Assembly: GCF_051401765.1 (NCBI RefSeq)
Contig: NW_027480482.1
Coordinates: forward strand, 1,922,001 to 1,986,000
From: Calliopsis andreniformis
Taxonomy: Eukaryota > Arthropoda > Insecta > Hymenoptera > Andrenidae
Direction: 5' to 3'
DNA length: 64,000 nucleotides
Within the stretch, counting starts at the first letter, position 1. Every line of letters starts with the position of its first letter. Positions 37,911-50,700 of this stretch are shown in pieces. Both the position numbers and the translations under genes were made by a program. Below the pieces are notes generated by a model. The model saw only the letters and a program-made list of their open reading frames with translations, did no database searches and was not told where the DNA came from.

Positions 37911-38105
37911 TAGAATATCCTGAATTCTCAGGATTCTATACTCAAACCTCAATCCTCAGCCCTGAGCCGTCATTCACAATCCTCAATCCTCAATCCTCAA
38001 TCCTCAATTCTCAATCCTCAATCCCCAATCCTCAATCCTCAATACTCAACTATCCATCCTCAATTCTCAATACTCAATAGAATATCCTTAATTCTCAGGA
38101 TTCTA
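37911..38105. repeat. B-B' pair
   Basis: B at 37911, B' at 38078, 167 bp apart. No A lies 485 bp upstream, so the pair can travel without A. Confidence 0.9.
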
Positions 38106-38165
38106 TACTCAAACCTCAATCCTCAACCCTGAGCCCTCATTCACAATCCTCAATCCTCAATCCTC

Positions 38166-40391
38166 AATCCTCAGCCCTCAGTCCTCAAACCTCAATCGTC
38201 AACCCTCATCCCTCATCCTCAATCTTCAATCCTCAATCCTCAATCCTCAATCCCCAATCCTCAATCCTCAATCCTCATTCCTCAATCCTCAATACGCAAT
38301 CCTCAATCTTCAATCGTCAATCCTCAATCCTCAATTCTCAATCCTGAACCCTCAGTCCTCAGTCCTCAAACCTCAATCCTCAACCCTCAGCCATTATGCT
38401 CAATCTTCAATCCTCAATCCTCAATCCTCAATCCTCAATCCTCAAACTTCAATCCTCAATGCTCAGTCTTCAATCCTCAATCCTCAATTCTCAATCCTCA
38501 ACCCTCAATCCACAATCCTCAATCCTCAATCCTCAATCCTGAATACTCAATCTTCAGTCCTCAATCCTCAATCCTCAATCCTCAATCCTCAATCCTCAAT
38601 CATCAATCCTCAATCTTCAATACTCAATCCTCAATCCTCAATCCTCAATCCTCAATCCTCAATCCTCAATCCCCAATCCTCAATCTTCAATCCTCAATCC
38701 TGAATACTCAATCTTCAATCCTCAATCCTCAATCCTCAATCCTCAAACCTCAATCCTCAGTCCTCAGTCCTCAAACCTCAATCTTCAACCCTGAGCCCTC
38801 ATCCTCAGTCCACAATCCTCAACCCTCAATCTTCAATCTTCAATCCTCAATACTCAATCTTCAATAATCAATCCTCAATTCTCAATACTCAATACTCAAT
38901 CCTCAATCGTCAATCCTCAATCCCCAATCCTCAATCTTCAATCCTCAATCCTCAACCCTCATTCCTCAATCCTCAATCTTCAGTCCTCAATACTCAATGT
39001 TTAATAATCAATCCTCAATACTCAATCCTCAATCTTCAATCCTCAATCCTCAATATTCAATCCTCGATACTCAGTCTTCAATACTCAATCCTCAATCTTC
39101 AATCCTCAATCCTCAATCCTCAATTCTCAATCCTCAATCCTCAGTCCTCAGTCCTCAGACCTCAATCCTCAACCCTCAGCCCTCATCCTCAATCCTCAAT
39201 CCTCAATCCTCAGCCCTCAGTCCTCAAACCGCAATCCTCAACCCTCAGCCCTCATCTTCAATCTTCAATCCTCAATCCTCAATCCTCAATCCCCAATCCT
39301 CAATCTTCAATCCTCAATACTCTTTCTTCAATCCTCAATCCTCAATCCTCAATCCTCATTCCTCATTCTTCAATCCTCAATACCCAATCCTCAATCTTCA
39401 ATCCTCAATCCTCAATCCTCGATTCTCAATCCTCAATCCTCAATCCTCAGACCTCAAACATCAATACTCAGCCATCAGTCCTCGTCCTCAATCCACAACC
39501 CTCAATCCTCAATCCTCAATCTTCAGTCATCAATATTCATTCTTCAATCCTCAATCCTCAATCCTCAATCCTCAATCCTCAATCCTCAAACCTCAATGTT
39601 CAATCCTCAATACCCAATCCTCAATCTTCAATCCTCAATAATCAATCCTCAATCCACAATCCTCAATCCTCAGTCCTCAAACCACAATCCTGAATCCCCA
39701 ATCCTGTGTCCTCAATCTTCAGCACTCAGTCCCTAACAATCAGTTGTCAATCCTCAATCCTCAATAGAATATCCTCAATTCACAGGTCTCAATACTCAAT
39801 CCTCAACCTGCAATCTTCAAATCTCTATCCACAAACATCAATTCTCATCACTCAACCCTCAACACTCAGTCCCCAATCCTCAATCTTCAATCCTCAATTC
39901 TCAATCCGCAATCCTCAATCCTCAATCTTCAATCCTCATTACTCAATCTTCTATCCTCAATCTTCAATCCTCAATCCTCAATCCTCAATCATCAATCTTC
40001 AATCCTCAATACTCAATCTTCAATCCTCTATCCTCAATCCTCAATCCTCAATCCCCAATCCTCAATACTCAACCGTCAACCTTCAATCCTCAAACCTCAA
40101 TCCTCAACCCTCAGCCCTCATGCTCAATCTTCAATCCTCAATCCTCAATCCTCAATCCTCAATCCTCAAACTTCAATCCTCAATGCTCAGTCTTCAATCC
40201 TCAATCCTCAATTCTCAATCCTCAACCCTCAATCCTCAATCCTCAATCCTCAATCCTCAATCCTGAATACTCAATCTTCAATCCTCAATCCTCAATCCTC
40301 AAACCTCAATTCTCAATCCTCAATCCTCAATCCTCAGTCCTCGAACCTCAATTCTGAATCCGCATTCCTGAATCCTCAATCTTCAGCCCTC
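38166..40391. repeat. Heptamer array with one A and one C, no B
   Basis: Long runs close to canonical heptamer, with C at 39450 and A at 39728 (AGGTCTC at heptamer 9). The + frame 38997-39641 is open for 214 codons only because the repeat has no stop. Nothing else visible. Confidence 0.82.
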
Positions 40392-40876
40392 AGTCATCAA
40401 CAATCAGTTGTCAATCCTCAATCCTCAATAGAATATCCTTAATTCACAGATTTCAATGCTCAATACTCAATCTGCAATCTTCAAACTTCTATCCACAATC
40501 ATCAATTCTCATCACTCAAACCTCAACACTCAGTCCTCAATGCTCAATCCTCAATCCTCAATCCTCAATCTTCAATCCTCAATACTGAATCTTCAATCAT
40601 CAATCCTCAATCCTCAATACTCAATCCTCAATACTCAATCTTCAACACTCAGTCCCCAATCCTCAATCTTCAATCCTCAATACTCAATCCTCAATACTCA
40701 ATCCTCAATCCTCAAACCTCAATCCTGAATACTCAATCTTCAATCCTCAATCCTCAATCCTCAATCCTCAAACCTCAATCCTCAACCATCAATCCTCAAT
40801 CTTCAATACTCAATCCTCAATCCTCAATCCTCAATCCTCAATACTCAACCATGAACCCTCAATTCTCAATACTCAA

Positions 40877-41071
40877 TAGAATATCCTGAATTCTCAGGAT
40901 TCTATACTCAAACCTCAATCCTCAGCCCTGAGCCGTCATTCACAATCCTCAATCCTCAATCCTCAATCCTCAATTCTCAATCCTCAATCCCCAATCCTCA
41001 ATCCTCAATACTCAACCATCCATCCTCAATTCTCAATACTCAATAGAATATCCTTAATTCTCAGGATTCTA
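40877..41071. repeat. B-B' pair
   Basis: B at 40877, B' at 41044, 167 bp apart; 485 bp after the A at 40392. Confidence 0.9.
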
Positions 41072-42076
41072 TACTCAAACCTCAATCCTCAACCCTGAGC
41101 CCTCATTCACAATCCTCAATCCTCAATCCTCAATCCTCAACTCTCAATCCTCAATCCTCAGCCCTCAGTCCTCAAACCTCAATCGTCAACCCTCAGCCCT
41201 CATCCTCAATCTTCAATCCTCAATCCTCAATCCTCAATCCCCAATCTTCAATCCTCAATCCTCATTCCTCAATCCTCAAAACCCAATCCTCAATCTTCAA
41301 TCGTCAATCCTCAATCCTCAATTCTCAATCCTCAACCCTCAGTCCTCAGTCCTCAAACCTCAGTCCTCAACCCTCAGCCCTCATGCTCAATCTTCAATCC
41401 TCAATCCTCAATCCTCAATCCTCAATCCTCAAACTTCAATCCTCAATGCTCAGTCTTCAATCCTCAGTCCTCAATTCTCAATCCTCAACCCTCAATCCTC
41501 AATCCTCAATCCTCAATCCTCAATCCTGAATACTCAATCTTCAATCCTCAATCCTCAATCCTCAAACCTCAATTCTCAATCCTCAATCTTCAATCCTCAG
41601 TCCTCGAACCTCAATTTTGAATCCGCATTCCTGAATCCTCAATCTTCAGCCCTCAGTCATCAACAATCAGTTGTCAATCCTCAATCCTCAATAGAATATC
41701 CTTAATTCACAGATTTCAATACTCAATACTCAATCTGCAATCTTCAAACTTCTATCCACAATCATCAATTCTCATCACTCAACCCTCAACACTCAGTCCT
41801 CAATGCTCAATCCTCAATCCTCAATCCTCAATGTTCAATCCTCAATACTGAATCTTCAATCCTCAATCCTCAATCCTCAATACTCAATCCTCAATACTCA
41901 ATCTTCAACACACAGTCCCCAATCCTCAATCTTCAATCCTCAATACTCAATCCTCAATACTCAATCCTCAATCCTCAAACCTCAATCCTGAATACTCAAT
42001 CTTCAATCCTCAATCCTCAATCCCCAATCCTCAATCCTCAATACTCAACCATCAATCCTCAATTCTCAATACTCAA

Positions 42077-42104
42077 TAGAATATCCTTAATTCTCAGGAT
42101 TCTA
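42077..42104. repeat. B' element without B
   Basis: CCTTA form. The 167 bp upstream carries no B. The A at 41655 lies 422 bp before it, where 652 bp (485+167) would be expected, so about 230 bp including B is missing. Confidence 0.85.
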
Positions 42105-42604
42105 TACTCAAACCTCAATCCTCATCCCTGAGCCCTCATTCACAATCCTCAATCCTCAATCCTCAATCCTCAATCCCCAATCCTCAATCTTCAATCCTCA
42201 ATACTCTTTCTTCAATCCTCAATCCTCAATCCTCAATCCTCAATCCTCATTCTTCAATCATCAATACCCAATCCTCTATCTTCAATCCTCAATCCTCAAT
42301 ACTCAATTCTCAATCCTCAATCCTCAATCCTCAGACCTCAATCATCAATACTCAGCCCTCAGTCCTCGTCCTCAATCCACAGCCCTCAATCCTCAATCCT
42401 CAACCTTCAATCATCAATATTCAATCTTCAATCCTCAATCCTCAATCCCCAATCCTCAATCCTCAAACCTCAATGTTCAATCCTCAATACTCAATCCTCA
42501 ATCTTCAATCCTCAATCCTCAAACCTCAATCCTCAATCCTCAATCCTCAGTCCTCAAACCACAATCCTGAATCCTCAATCCTGAATACTCAATCTTCAGC
42601 ACGC

Positions 42605-42898
42605 AGTCCTCAACAATCAGTTGTCAATCCTCAATCCTCAATAGAATATCCTCAGTTCAGAGTTTTCAATACGCAATACTCAGTCTGCAATCTTCAAATC
42701 TCTATCCACAAACATCAATTCTCATCACGCAACCCTCAACACTCAGTCCCCAATCCTCAATCTTCAATACTGAATTCTCAATCCTCAATAGAATATCATC
42801 AATTCACACCTTTCAATACTCAATACTCAACCTGCAATCTTCAAATCTCTATCCACAAACATCAATTCTCATCACTCAACCCTCAACACTCAGTCCCC
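42605..42898. repeat. A-A dimer
   Basis: AATAGAA at 42640 and 42787, 147 bp apart. The first has the CAGAG/AATACGC left half joined to AAATCTC. Between them AATACTG-AATTCTC creates a GAATTC outside B. Confidence 0.86.
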
Positions 42899-43129
42899 AA
42901 TCCTCAATCTTAAATCCTCAATCATCAAGCCTCAATCCTCAATTCTCAATCTTTAATCCCCAATACTCAATCTTCAGTCCTCAATCCTCAATCCTCAGTC
43001 CTCAATCCACAATCCTCAATCCTCAATCCTCATTCTTCAATCCTCAATACCCAATCCTCAATCTTCAATCCTCAATCCTCAATCCTCAATTCTCAATCCT
43101 CAATCCTCAGTCCTCAGTCCTCAAACCTC

Positions 43130-43975
43130 AATCCTCAACCCTCAGCCCTCATAGTCAATCCTCAATCCTCAATCCTCAATCCTGAATCTTCAATCCTCAA
43201 TACTCAATCTTCAATCCTCAATCCTCAGTCCTCGAACCTCAATTCTGAATCCGCATTCCTGAATCCTCAATCTTCAGCACTCAGTCCTCAACAATGAGTT
43301 GTCAATCCTCAATCCTCAATAGAATATCCTCAGTTCGCAGTTTTCAATACTCAATACTCAATCTGCAATCTTCAAACCACTATCCACATTCATCAATTCT
43401 CATCCCTCAAACCTCAACACTCAGTCCTCAATGCTCAATCCTCAATCCTCAATTCTCAATCTTCAATCCTCAATACTGAATCTTCAATCAACAATCCTCA
43501 ATCCTCAATACTCAATCCTCAATCCTCAATCTTCAATCCTCAGTCCCCAATCCTCAATCTTCAATCCTCAATACACAATCCTCAATCCTCAATCCTAAAT
43601 CCTCAACCCTCAATCCTGAATACTCAATCTTCAATCCTCAATCCTCAATACTCAATCCTCAATCCTCAATCCTCAATCATCAATCCTCAATCTTCAATAC
43701 TCAATCCTCAATCCTCAATCCTCAATCCTCAATACTCAAACATCAATCCTCAATTCTCAATACTCAATATAATATCCTGAATTCTCAGGATTCTATACTC
43801 AAACCTAAATCCTCAACCCTGAGCCCTCATTCACAATCCTCAATCCTCAATCCTCAATCCTCAATTCTCTATCCTCAATCCTCAGCCCTCAGTCCTCAAA
43901 CCTCAATCCTCAACCCTCAGTCCTCATCCTCAATCTTCAATCCTCAATCCTAAATCCTCAACCCCAATCCTCAAT
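43130..43975. repeat. Dispersed duplicate block, left copy (partner 46403-47248)
   Basis: Recurs at offset 3,273. Shared rare features are the 6-bp ATAGTC at about 43151/46424, ATGAGTT in the A element (43283/46556), an ACATTCATC change, and TATAAT-type B (43768/47048; the B offset is 3,280, one heptamer more). Confidence 0.88.
43768..43795. repeat. B element, TATAAT variant
   Basis: TATAATATCCTGA left arm, right arm intact; 485 bp after the A at 43283. Confidence 0.85.
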
Positions 43976-44611
43976 CTTCAATCCTCAATACACAATCTTC
44001 AATCCTCAATCCTCAATCCTCAATACTCAATCCTCATTCCTCAATCGTCAATACCCAATCCTCAATCTTCAATCGTCAATCCTCAATTCTCAATTCACCA
44101 ATCCTCAACCCTCAGTCCTCAGTCCTCAAACCTCAATCCTCAACCCTCAGCCCTCATGCTCAATCTTCAATCCTCAATCCTCAATCCTCAATCCTCAATC
44201 CTCAAACTTCAATCCTCAATGCTCAGTCTTCAATCCTCAATCCTCAATTCTCAATCCTCAACCCTCAATCCTCAATCCTCAATCCTCAATCCTCAATCCT
44301 GAATACTCAATCTTCAATCCTCAATCCTCAATCCTCAATCCTCAATCCTCAATCCTCAATCATCAATCCTCAATCTTCAATACTCAATCCTCAATCCTCA
44401 ATCCTCAATCCTCAATCCTCAATCCTCAATCCCCAATCCTCAATCTTCAATCCTCAATCCTGAATACTCAATCTTCAATCCTCAATCCTCAATCCTCAAT
44501 CCTCAAACCTCAATCCTCAATCATCAATCCTCAATCTTCAATACTCAATCCTCAATCCTCAATACTCAATCCTCAATACTCAACCATCAATCCTCAATTC
44601 TCAATACTCAA

Positions 44612-44806
44612 TAGAATATCCTGAATTCTCAGGATTCTATACTCAAACCTCAATCCTCAGCCCTGAGCCGTCATTCACAATCCTCAATGCTCAATCCTCA
44701 ATCCTCAATTCTCAATCCTCAATCCCCAATCCTCAATCCTCAATACTCAACCATCCATCCTCAATTCTCAATACTCAATAGAATATCCTTAATTCTCAGG
44801 ATTCTA
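44612..44806. repeat. B-B' pair
   Basis: B at 44612, B' at 44779, 167 bp apart. An AATGCTC soon after B is shared with the 47340 pair. Confidence 0.9.
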
Positions 44807-45403
44807 TACTCAAACCTCAATCCTCAACCCTGAGCCCTCATTAACAATCCTCAATCCTCAATCCTCAATCCTCAACTCTCAATCCTCAATCCTCAGCCCT
44901 CAGTCCTCAAACCTCAATCGTCAACCCTCAGCCCTCATCCTCAATCTTCAATCCTCAATCCTCAATCCTCAATCCCCAATCCTCAATCTTCAATCCTCGA
45001 TACTCTTTCTTCAATCCTCAATCCTCAATCCTCAATCCTCAATCCTCATTCTTCAATCCTCAATACCCAATCCTCAATCTTCAATCCTCAATCCTCAATC
45101 CTCAATTCTCAATCCTCAATCCTCAATCATCAGACCTCAAACATCAATACTCAGCCCTCAGTCCTCGTCCTCAATCCACAGCCCTCAATCCTCAATCCTC
45201 AACCTTCAATCATCAATATTCAATCTTCAGTCCTCAATCCTCAATCCCCAATCCTCAATCCTCAAACCTCAATGTTCAATCCTCAATACTCAATCCTCAA
45301 TCTTCAATCCTCAATCCTCAATCCTCAATCCTCAATCCTCAATCCTCAGTCCTCAAACCACAATCCTGAATCCTCAATCCTGAATCCTCAATCTTCAGCA
45401 CTC

Positions 45404-45697
45404 AGTCCTCAACAATCAGTTGTCAATCCTCAATCCTCAATAGGATATCCTCAGTTCAGAGTTTTCAATACGCAATACTCAGTCTGCAATCTTCAAATCT
45501 CTATCCACAAACATCAATTCTCATCACTCAACCCTCAACACTCAATCCCCAATCCTCAATCTTCAATCCTCAATCCTCAATCCTCAATAGAATATCATCA
45601 GTTCACACCTTTCAATACTCAATACTCAACCTGCAATCTTCAAATCTCTATCCACAAACATCAATTCTCATCACTCAACCCTCAACAATCAGTCCCC
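45404..45697. repeat. A-A dimer
   Basis: AATAGGA at 45439 (G for A, creating GATATC) and AATAGAA at 45586, 147 bp apart. Confidence 0.86.
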
Positions 45698-46195
45698 AAT
45701 CCTCAATCTTCAATCCTCAATCTTCAATCCTCAATACCCAATCCTCAATCTTCAATCCTCAATCCTCAATCCTCAATTCTCAATCCTCAATCCTCAGTCC
45801 TCAGTCCTCAAACCTCAATCCTCAACCCTCAGCCCTCATAGTCAATCCTCAATCCTCAATCCTCAATCCTGAATCTTCAATCCTCAATACTCAATCTTCA
45901 ATCCTCAATCCTCAGTCCTCAATCCTCAATCCTCAATCCTCAATCATCAATCCTCAATCTTCAATACTCAATCCTCAACCCTCAATCCTCAATCCTCAAT
46001 CCTCAATCCTCAATCCCCAATCCTCAATCTTCAATCCTCAATCCTGAATACTCAATCTTCAATCCTCAATCCTCAATCCTCAATCCTCAAACCTCAGTCC
46101 TCAATCATCAACCCTCAATCTTCAATACTCAATCCTCAATCCTCAATACTCAATCCTCAATACTCAACCATGAATCCTCAATTCTCAATACTCAA

Positions 46196-46390
46196 TAGAA
46201 TATCCTGAATTCTCAGGATTCTATACTCAAACCTCAATCCTCAGCCCTGAGCCGTCATTCACAATCCTCAATCCTCAATCCTCAATCCTCAATTCTCAAT
46301 CCTCAATCCCCAATCCTCAATCCTCAGTACTCAACCATCCATCCTCAATTCTCAATACTCAATAGAATATCCTTAATTCTCAGGATTCTA
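46196..46390. repeat. B-B' pair
   Basis: B at 46196, B' at 46363, 167 bp apart. Directly after B' the array jumps, at about 46405, into a copy of the 43.1-kb block. Confidence 0.9.
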
Positions 46391-47047
46391 TACTCAAACC
46401 TCAATCCTCAACCCTCAGCCCTCATAGTCAATCCTCAATCCTCAACCCTCAATCCTGAATCTTCAATCCTCAATACTCAATCTTCAATCCTCAATCCTCA
46501 GTCCTCGAACCTCAATTCTGAATCCGCATTCCTGAATCCTCAATCTTCAGCACTCAGTCCTCAACAATGAGTTGTCAATCCTCAATCCTCAATAGAATAT
46601 CCTCAGTTCGCAGTTTTCAATACTCAATACTCAATCTGCAATCTTCAAACCACTATCCACATTCATCAATTCTCATCCCTCAAACCTCAACACTCAGTCC
46701 TCAATGCTCAATCCTCAATCCTCAATTCTCAATCTTCAATCCTCAATACTGAATCTTCAATCAACAATCCTCAATCCTCAATACTCAATCCTCAATCCTC
46801 AATCTTCAATCCTCAGTCCCCAATCCTCAATCTTCAATCCTCAATACACAATCCTCAATCCTCAATCCTAAATCCTCAACCCTCAATCCTGAATACTCAA
46901 TCTTCAATCCTCAATCCTCAATACTCAATCCTCAATCCTCAATCCTCAATCATCAATCCTCAATCTTCAATACTCAATCCTCAATCCTCAATCCTCAATC
47001 CTCAATCCTCAATACTCAAACATCAATCCTCAATTCTCAATACTCAA

Positions 47048-47075
47048 TATAATATCCTGAATTCTCAGGATTCTA
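47048..47075. repeat. B element, TATAAT variant
   Basis: Copy of the 43768 element; 492 bp after its A (46556), one heptamer more than 485. Confidence 0.85.
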
Positions 47076-47339
47076 TACTCAAACCTAAATCCTCAACCCT
47101 GAGCCCTCATTCACAATCCTCAATCCTCAATCCTCAATCCTCAATTCTCTATCCTCAATCCTCAGCCCTCAGTCCTCAAACCTCAATCCTGAACCCTCAG
47201 TCCTCATCCTCAATCTTCAATCCTCAATCCTAAATCCTCAATCCCCAATCCTCAATCTTCAATCTTCAATACTCAATCCTCAATCCTCAATACTCAATCC
47301 TCAATACTCAACCATCAATCCTCAATTCTCAATACTCAA

Positions 47340-47534
47340 TAGAATATCCTGAATTCTCAGGATTCTATACTCAAACCTCAATCCTCAGCCCTGAGCCGTC
47401 ATTCACAATCCTCAATGCTCAATCCTCAATCCTCAATTCTCAATCCTCAATCCCCAATCCTCAATCCTCAATACTCAACCATCCATCCTCAATTCTCAAT
47501 ACTCAATAGAATATCCTTAATTCTCAGGATTCTA
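47340..47534. repeat. B-B' pair
   Basis: B at 47340, B' at 47507, 167 bp apart; only 292 bp after the preceding B (47048) because of the 545-bp deletion. Confidence 0.9.
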
Positions 47535-49712
47535 TACTCAAACCTCAATCCTCAACCCTGAGCCCTCATTAACAATCCTCAATCCTCAATCCTCAATCCT
47601 CAACTCTCAATCCTCAATCCTCAGCCCTCAGTCCTCAAACCTCAACCCTCAACCCTCAGCCCTCATCCTCAATCTTCAATCCTCAATCCTAAATCCTCAA
47701 TCCTCAATTCTCAATCCTCGATCCTCAGTTCTCAGTCCTCAAGCCTCAGTCCTCAACGCTCTGCCCTCATCCTCAATCCTCAGTCCTCAGTCTTCAATCC
47801 TCAATCCTCAATCCTCAATCCTCAATCCTCAATCCTCAATCCTCAATCCTCATTCTTCAATCCTCAATACCCAATCCTCAATCTTCAATCCTCAATCCTC
47901 AATCCTCAATTCTCAATCCTCAATCCTCAATCCTCAGACCTCAAACATCAATACTCAGCCCTCAGTCCTCGTCCTCAATCCACAACACTCAATCCTCAAT
48001 CCTCAATCCTCAATCCTCAATCCTCAATCCTCATTCTTCGATCCTCAATACCCAATCCTCAATCTTCAATCCTCAATCCTCAATCCTCTATTCTCAATCC
48101 TCAATCCTCAATCCTCAGACCTCAATCCTCAATCCTCAGTCCTCAAACCACAATCCTGAATCCTCAATCCTGAATCTTCAATCTTCAGCACTCAGTCCTC
48201 AACAATCAGTTGTCAATCCTCAATCCTCAATAGAATATCCTCAGTTCAGAGTTTTCAATACGCAATACTCAGTCTGCAATCTTCAAACCTCTATCCACAA
48301 ACATCAATTCTCATCACTCAACCCTCAACAATCAGTCCCCAATCCTCAATCTTCAATCCTCAATCTTCAATCCTCAACCATCAATCCTCAATCCTAAATT
48401 CTCAATCTTTAATCCCCAATACTCAATCTTCAATCCTCAATCCTCAATCCTCAATCCTCAATCCTCAATCCTCAATCCTCAATCCTTATTCTTCAATCCT
48501 CAATACCCAATCCTCAATCTTGAATCCTCAATCCTCAATCCTCAATTCTCAATCCTCAATCCTCAGTCCTCAGACCTCAGACCTCAATCCTCAACCCTCA
48601 GCCCTCATCCTCAACCCTCAGTCCTCAATCCTCAGCCCTCATCCTCAATCTTCAATCCTCAATAATCAATCCTCAATCCACAATCCTCAATCCTCAATCC
48701 TCAGTCCTCAAACCACAATCCTGAATCCCCAATCCTGAGTCCTCAATCTTCAGCACTCAGACCTCAACAATGAGTTGTCAATCCTCAATCCTCAATAGAA
48801 TATCCTCAGTTCAGAGTTATCAATACGCAATACTCAGTCTGCAATCTTCAAATCTCTATCCACAAACATCAATTCTCATCACACAACCCTCAACACTCAG
48901 TCCTCAATGTTCAATCCTCAATTCTCAATTCTCAATCTTCAATCCTCAATAGTGACTCTTCAATCCTCAGTCCGCAATCCTCAATCCACAATCCTCAATC
49001 CTCAATTCTCAATCTCCAATCCTCAGTACTCAGTCTTCAATCCTCAATACTCAATACTCAATCATCAATCCTCAATCTTCAATACTCAATCCACAATCCT
49101 CAATCCTCAATCCTCAATACTCAAACATCAATCCTCAATGCTCAATTTTCAATCCTCAATCCTCAATTCTCAATCCTCAAGCCTCAATCCTCAGTCTTCG
49201 AACCTCAATTCTGAATCCGCATTCCTGAATCCTCAATCTTCAGCACTCAGTCCTCAAGAATCAGTTGTCAATCCTCAATCCTCAATAGAATATCCTCAAT
49301 TCACAGTTTTGAATACTCAATACTCAATCTGCAATCTTCAAACTTCTATCCACAATCATCAATTCTCATCACTCAACCCTCAACACTCAGTCCTCAATGC
49401 TCAATCCTCAATCCTCAATCCTCAATCTTCAATCCTCAATACTGAATCTTCAATCCTCAATCCTCAATCCTCAATACTCAATCCTCAATCCTCAATCTTC
49501 AACACTCAGTCTCCAATGCTCAATCTTCAATCCTCAATCCTCAATCTTCAATCCTCAATCCTGAATACTCAATCTTCAATCCTCAATCCTCAATCCTCAA
49601 TCCTCAAACCCCAATCCTCAATCATCAATCCTCAATCTTCAATACTCAATCCTCAATCCTCAATACTCAATCCTCAATACTCAACCATCAATCCTCACTT
49701 CTCAATACTCAA

Positions 49713-49907
49713 TAGAATATCCTGAATTCTCAGGATTCTATACTCAAACCTCAATCCTCAGCCCTGAGCCGACATTCACAATCCTCAATCCTCAATCCTC
49801 AATCCTCAATTCTCAATCCTCAATCCCCAATCCTCAATCCTCAATACTCAACCATCCATCCTCAATTCTCAATACTCAATAGAATATCCTTAATTCTCAG
49901 GATTCTA
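49713..49907. repeat. B-B' pair
   Basis: B at 49713, B' at 49880, 167 bp apart; 464 bp after the A at 49249 (three heptamers short of 485). Confidence 0.9.
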
Positions 49908-50660
49908 TACTCAAACCTCAATCCTCAACCCTGAGCCCTCATTCACAATCCTCAATCCTCAATCCTCAATCCTCAACTCTCAATCCTCTATCCTCAGCCC
50001 TCAGTCCTCAAACCTCAATCGTCAACCCTCAGCCCTCATCCTCAATCTTCAATCCTCAATCCTCAATCCTCAATCCTCAATCCCCAATCCTCAATCCTCA
50101 ATCCTCATTCCTCAATCCTCAATACCCAATCCTCAATCTTCAATCGTCAATCCTCAATCCTCAATTCTCAATCCTCAACCCTCAGTCCTCAGTCCTCAAA
50201 CCTCAATCCTCAACCCTCAGCCCTCATGCTCAATCTTCAATCCTCAATCCTCAATCCTCAATCCTCAATCCTCAATCCTCAAACTTCAATCCTCAATGCT
50301 CAGTCTTCAATCCTCAATCCTCAATTCTCAATCCTCAACCCTCAATCCTCAATCCTCAATCCTCAATCCTCAATCCTGAATACTCAATCTTCAATCCTCA
50401 ATCCTCAATCATCAATCCTCAATCTTCAATACTCAATCCTCAATCCTCAATCCTCAATCCTCAATCCTCAATCCTCAATCCCCAATCCTCAATCTTCAAT
50501 CCTCAATCCTGAATACTCTATCTTCAATCCTCAATCCTCAATCCTCAATCCTCAAACCTCAATCCTCAATCATCAATCCTCAATCTTCAATACTCAATCC
50601 TCAATCCTCAATACTCAATCCTCAATACTCAACCATCAATCCTCAATTCTCAATACTCAA

Positions 50661-50688
50661 TAGAATATCCTGAATTCTCAGGATTCTA
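50661..50688. repeat. B element, full inverted repeat
   Basis: Last B before the B-free stretch. Followed by the ATTAAC form of the 6-bp unit and no B'. Confidence 0.87.
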
Positions 50689-50700
50689 TACTCAAACCTC

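Larger units (their letters stand above)
36940..38165. repeat. Dispersed duplicate block, left copy (partner 43641-44866)
   Basis: About 1.2 kb recurs 6,701 bp downstream; the offset is the same at 36942, 37067, 37441, 37911 and 38078. Contains B at 37067 (TATAAT variant), then the B-B' pair at 37911/38078, and no A. Confidence 0.88.
40392..43129. repeat. A/B/B' satellite with A-A dimer
   Basis: A at 40392 and 41655, B-B' at 40877/41044, lone B' at 42077, C at 42333, A-A dimer at 42605. The A at 40392 has AATGCTC at heptamer 10, creating an ATG. The heptamer AATGTTC at about 41831 is a private change. Confidence 0.83.
43641..44866. repeat. Dispersed duplicate block, right copy (partner 36940-38165)
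   Basis: Right copy of the 1.2-kb block, carrying the TATAAT-type B at 43768 and the B-B' pair at 44612/44779. Unlike the left copy it lies within the A-bearing series (A at 43283). It overlaps the 43130-43975 duplication, so parts of this stretch exist three times. Confidence 0.87.
46403..47640. repeat. Composite duplicate with internal 545-bp deletion
   Basis: 46403-47248 matches 43130-43975 (offset 3,273) and 47258-47640 matches about 44530-44912 (offset 2,728). The piece is a copy of 43.1-44.9 kb that lacks about 545 bp. Contains A at 46556, B at 47048 and the B-B' pair at 47340/47507. ATTAAC in place of the usual ATTCAC appears in both copies. Confidence 0.87.
47641..50700. repeat. A/B/C satellite
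   Basis: A at 48194, 48759 and 49249; C at 47936; B-B' at 49713/49880; B at 50661. The A at 48759 belongs to the ATGAGTT/GTTATC subtype. The A at 48194 joins the CAGAG/AATACGC left half to AAACCTC. Confidence 0.82.

Noticed and set aside
37067..47075. TATAAT at 37067, 43768 and 47048 as a -10 promoter box
   Set aside because: It is a one-base change of the TAGAAT left arm of element B copied three times. No -35 element or downstream gene is present.
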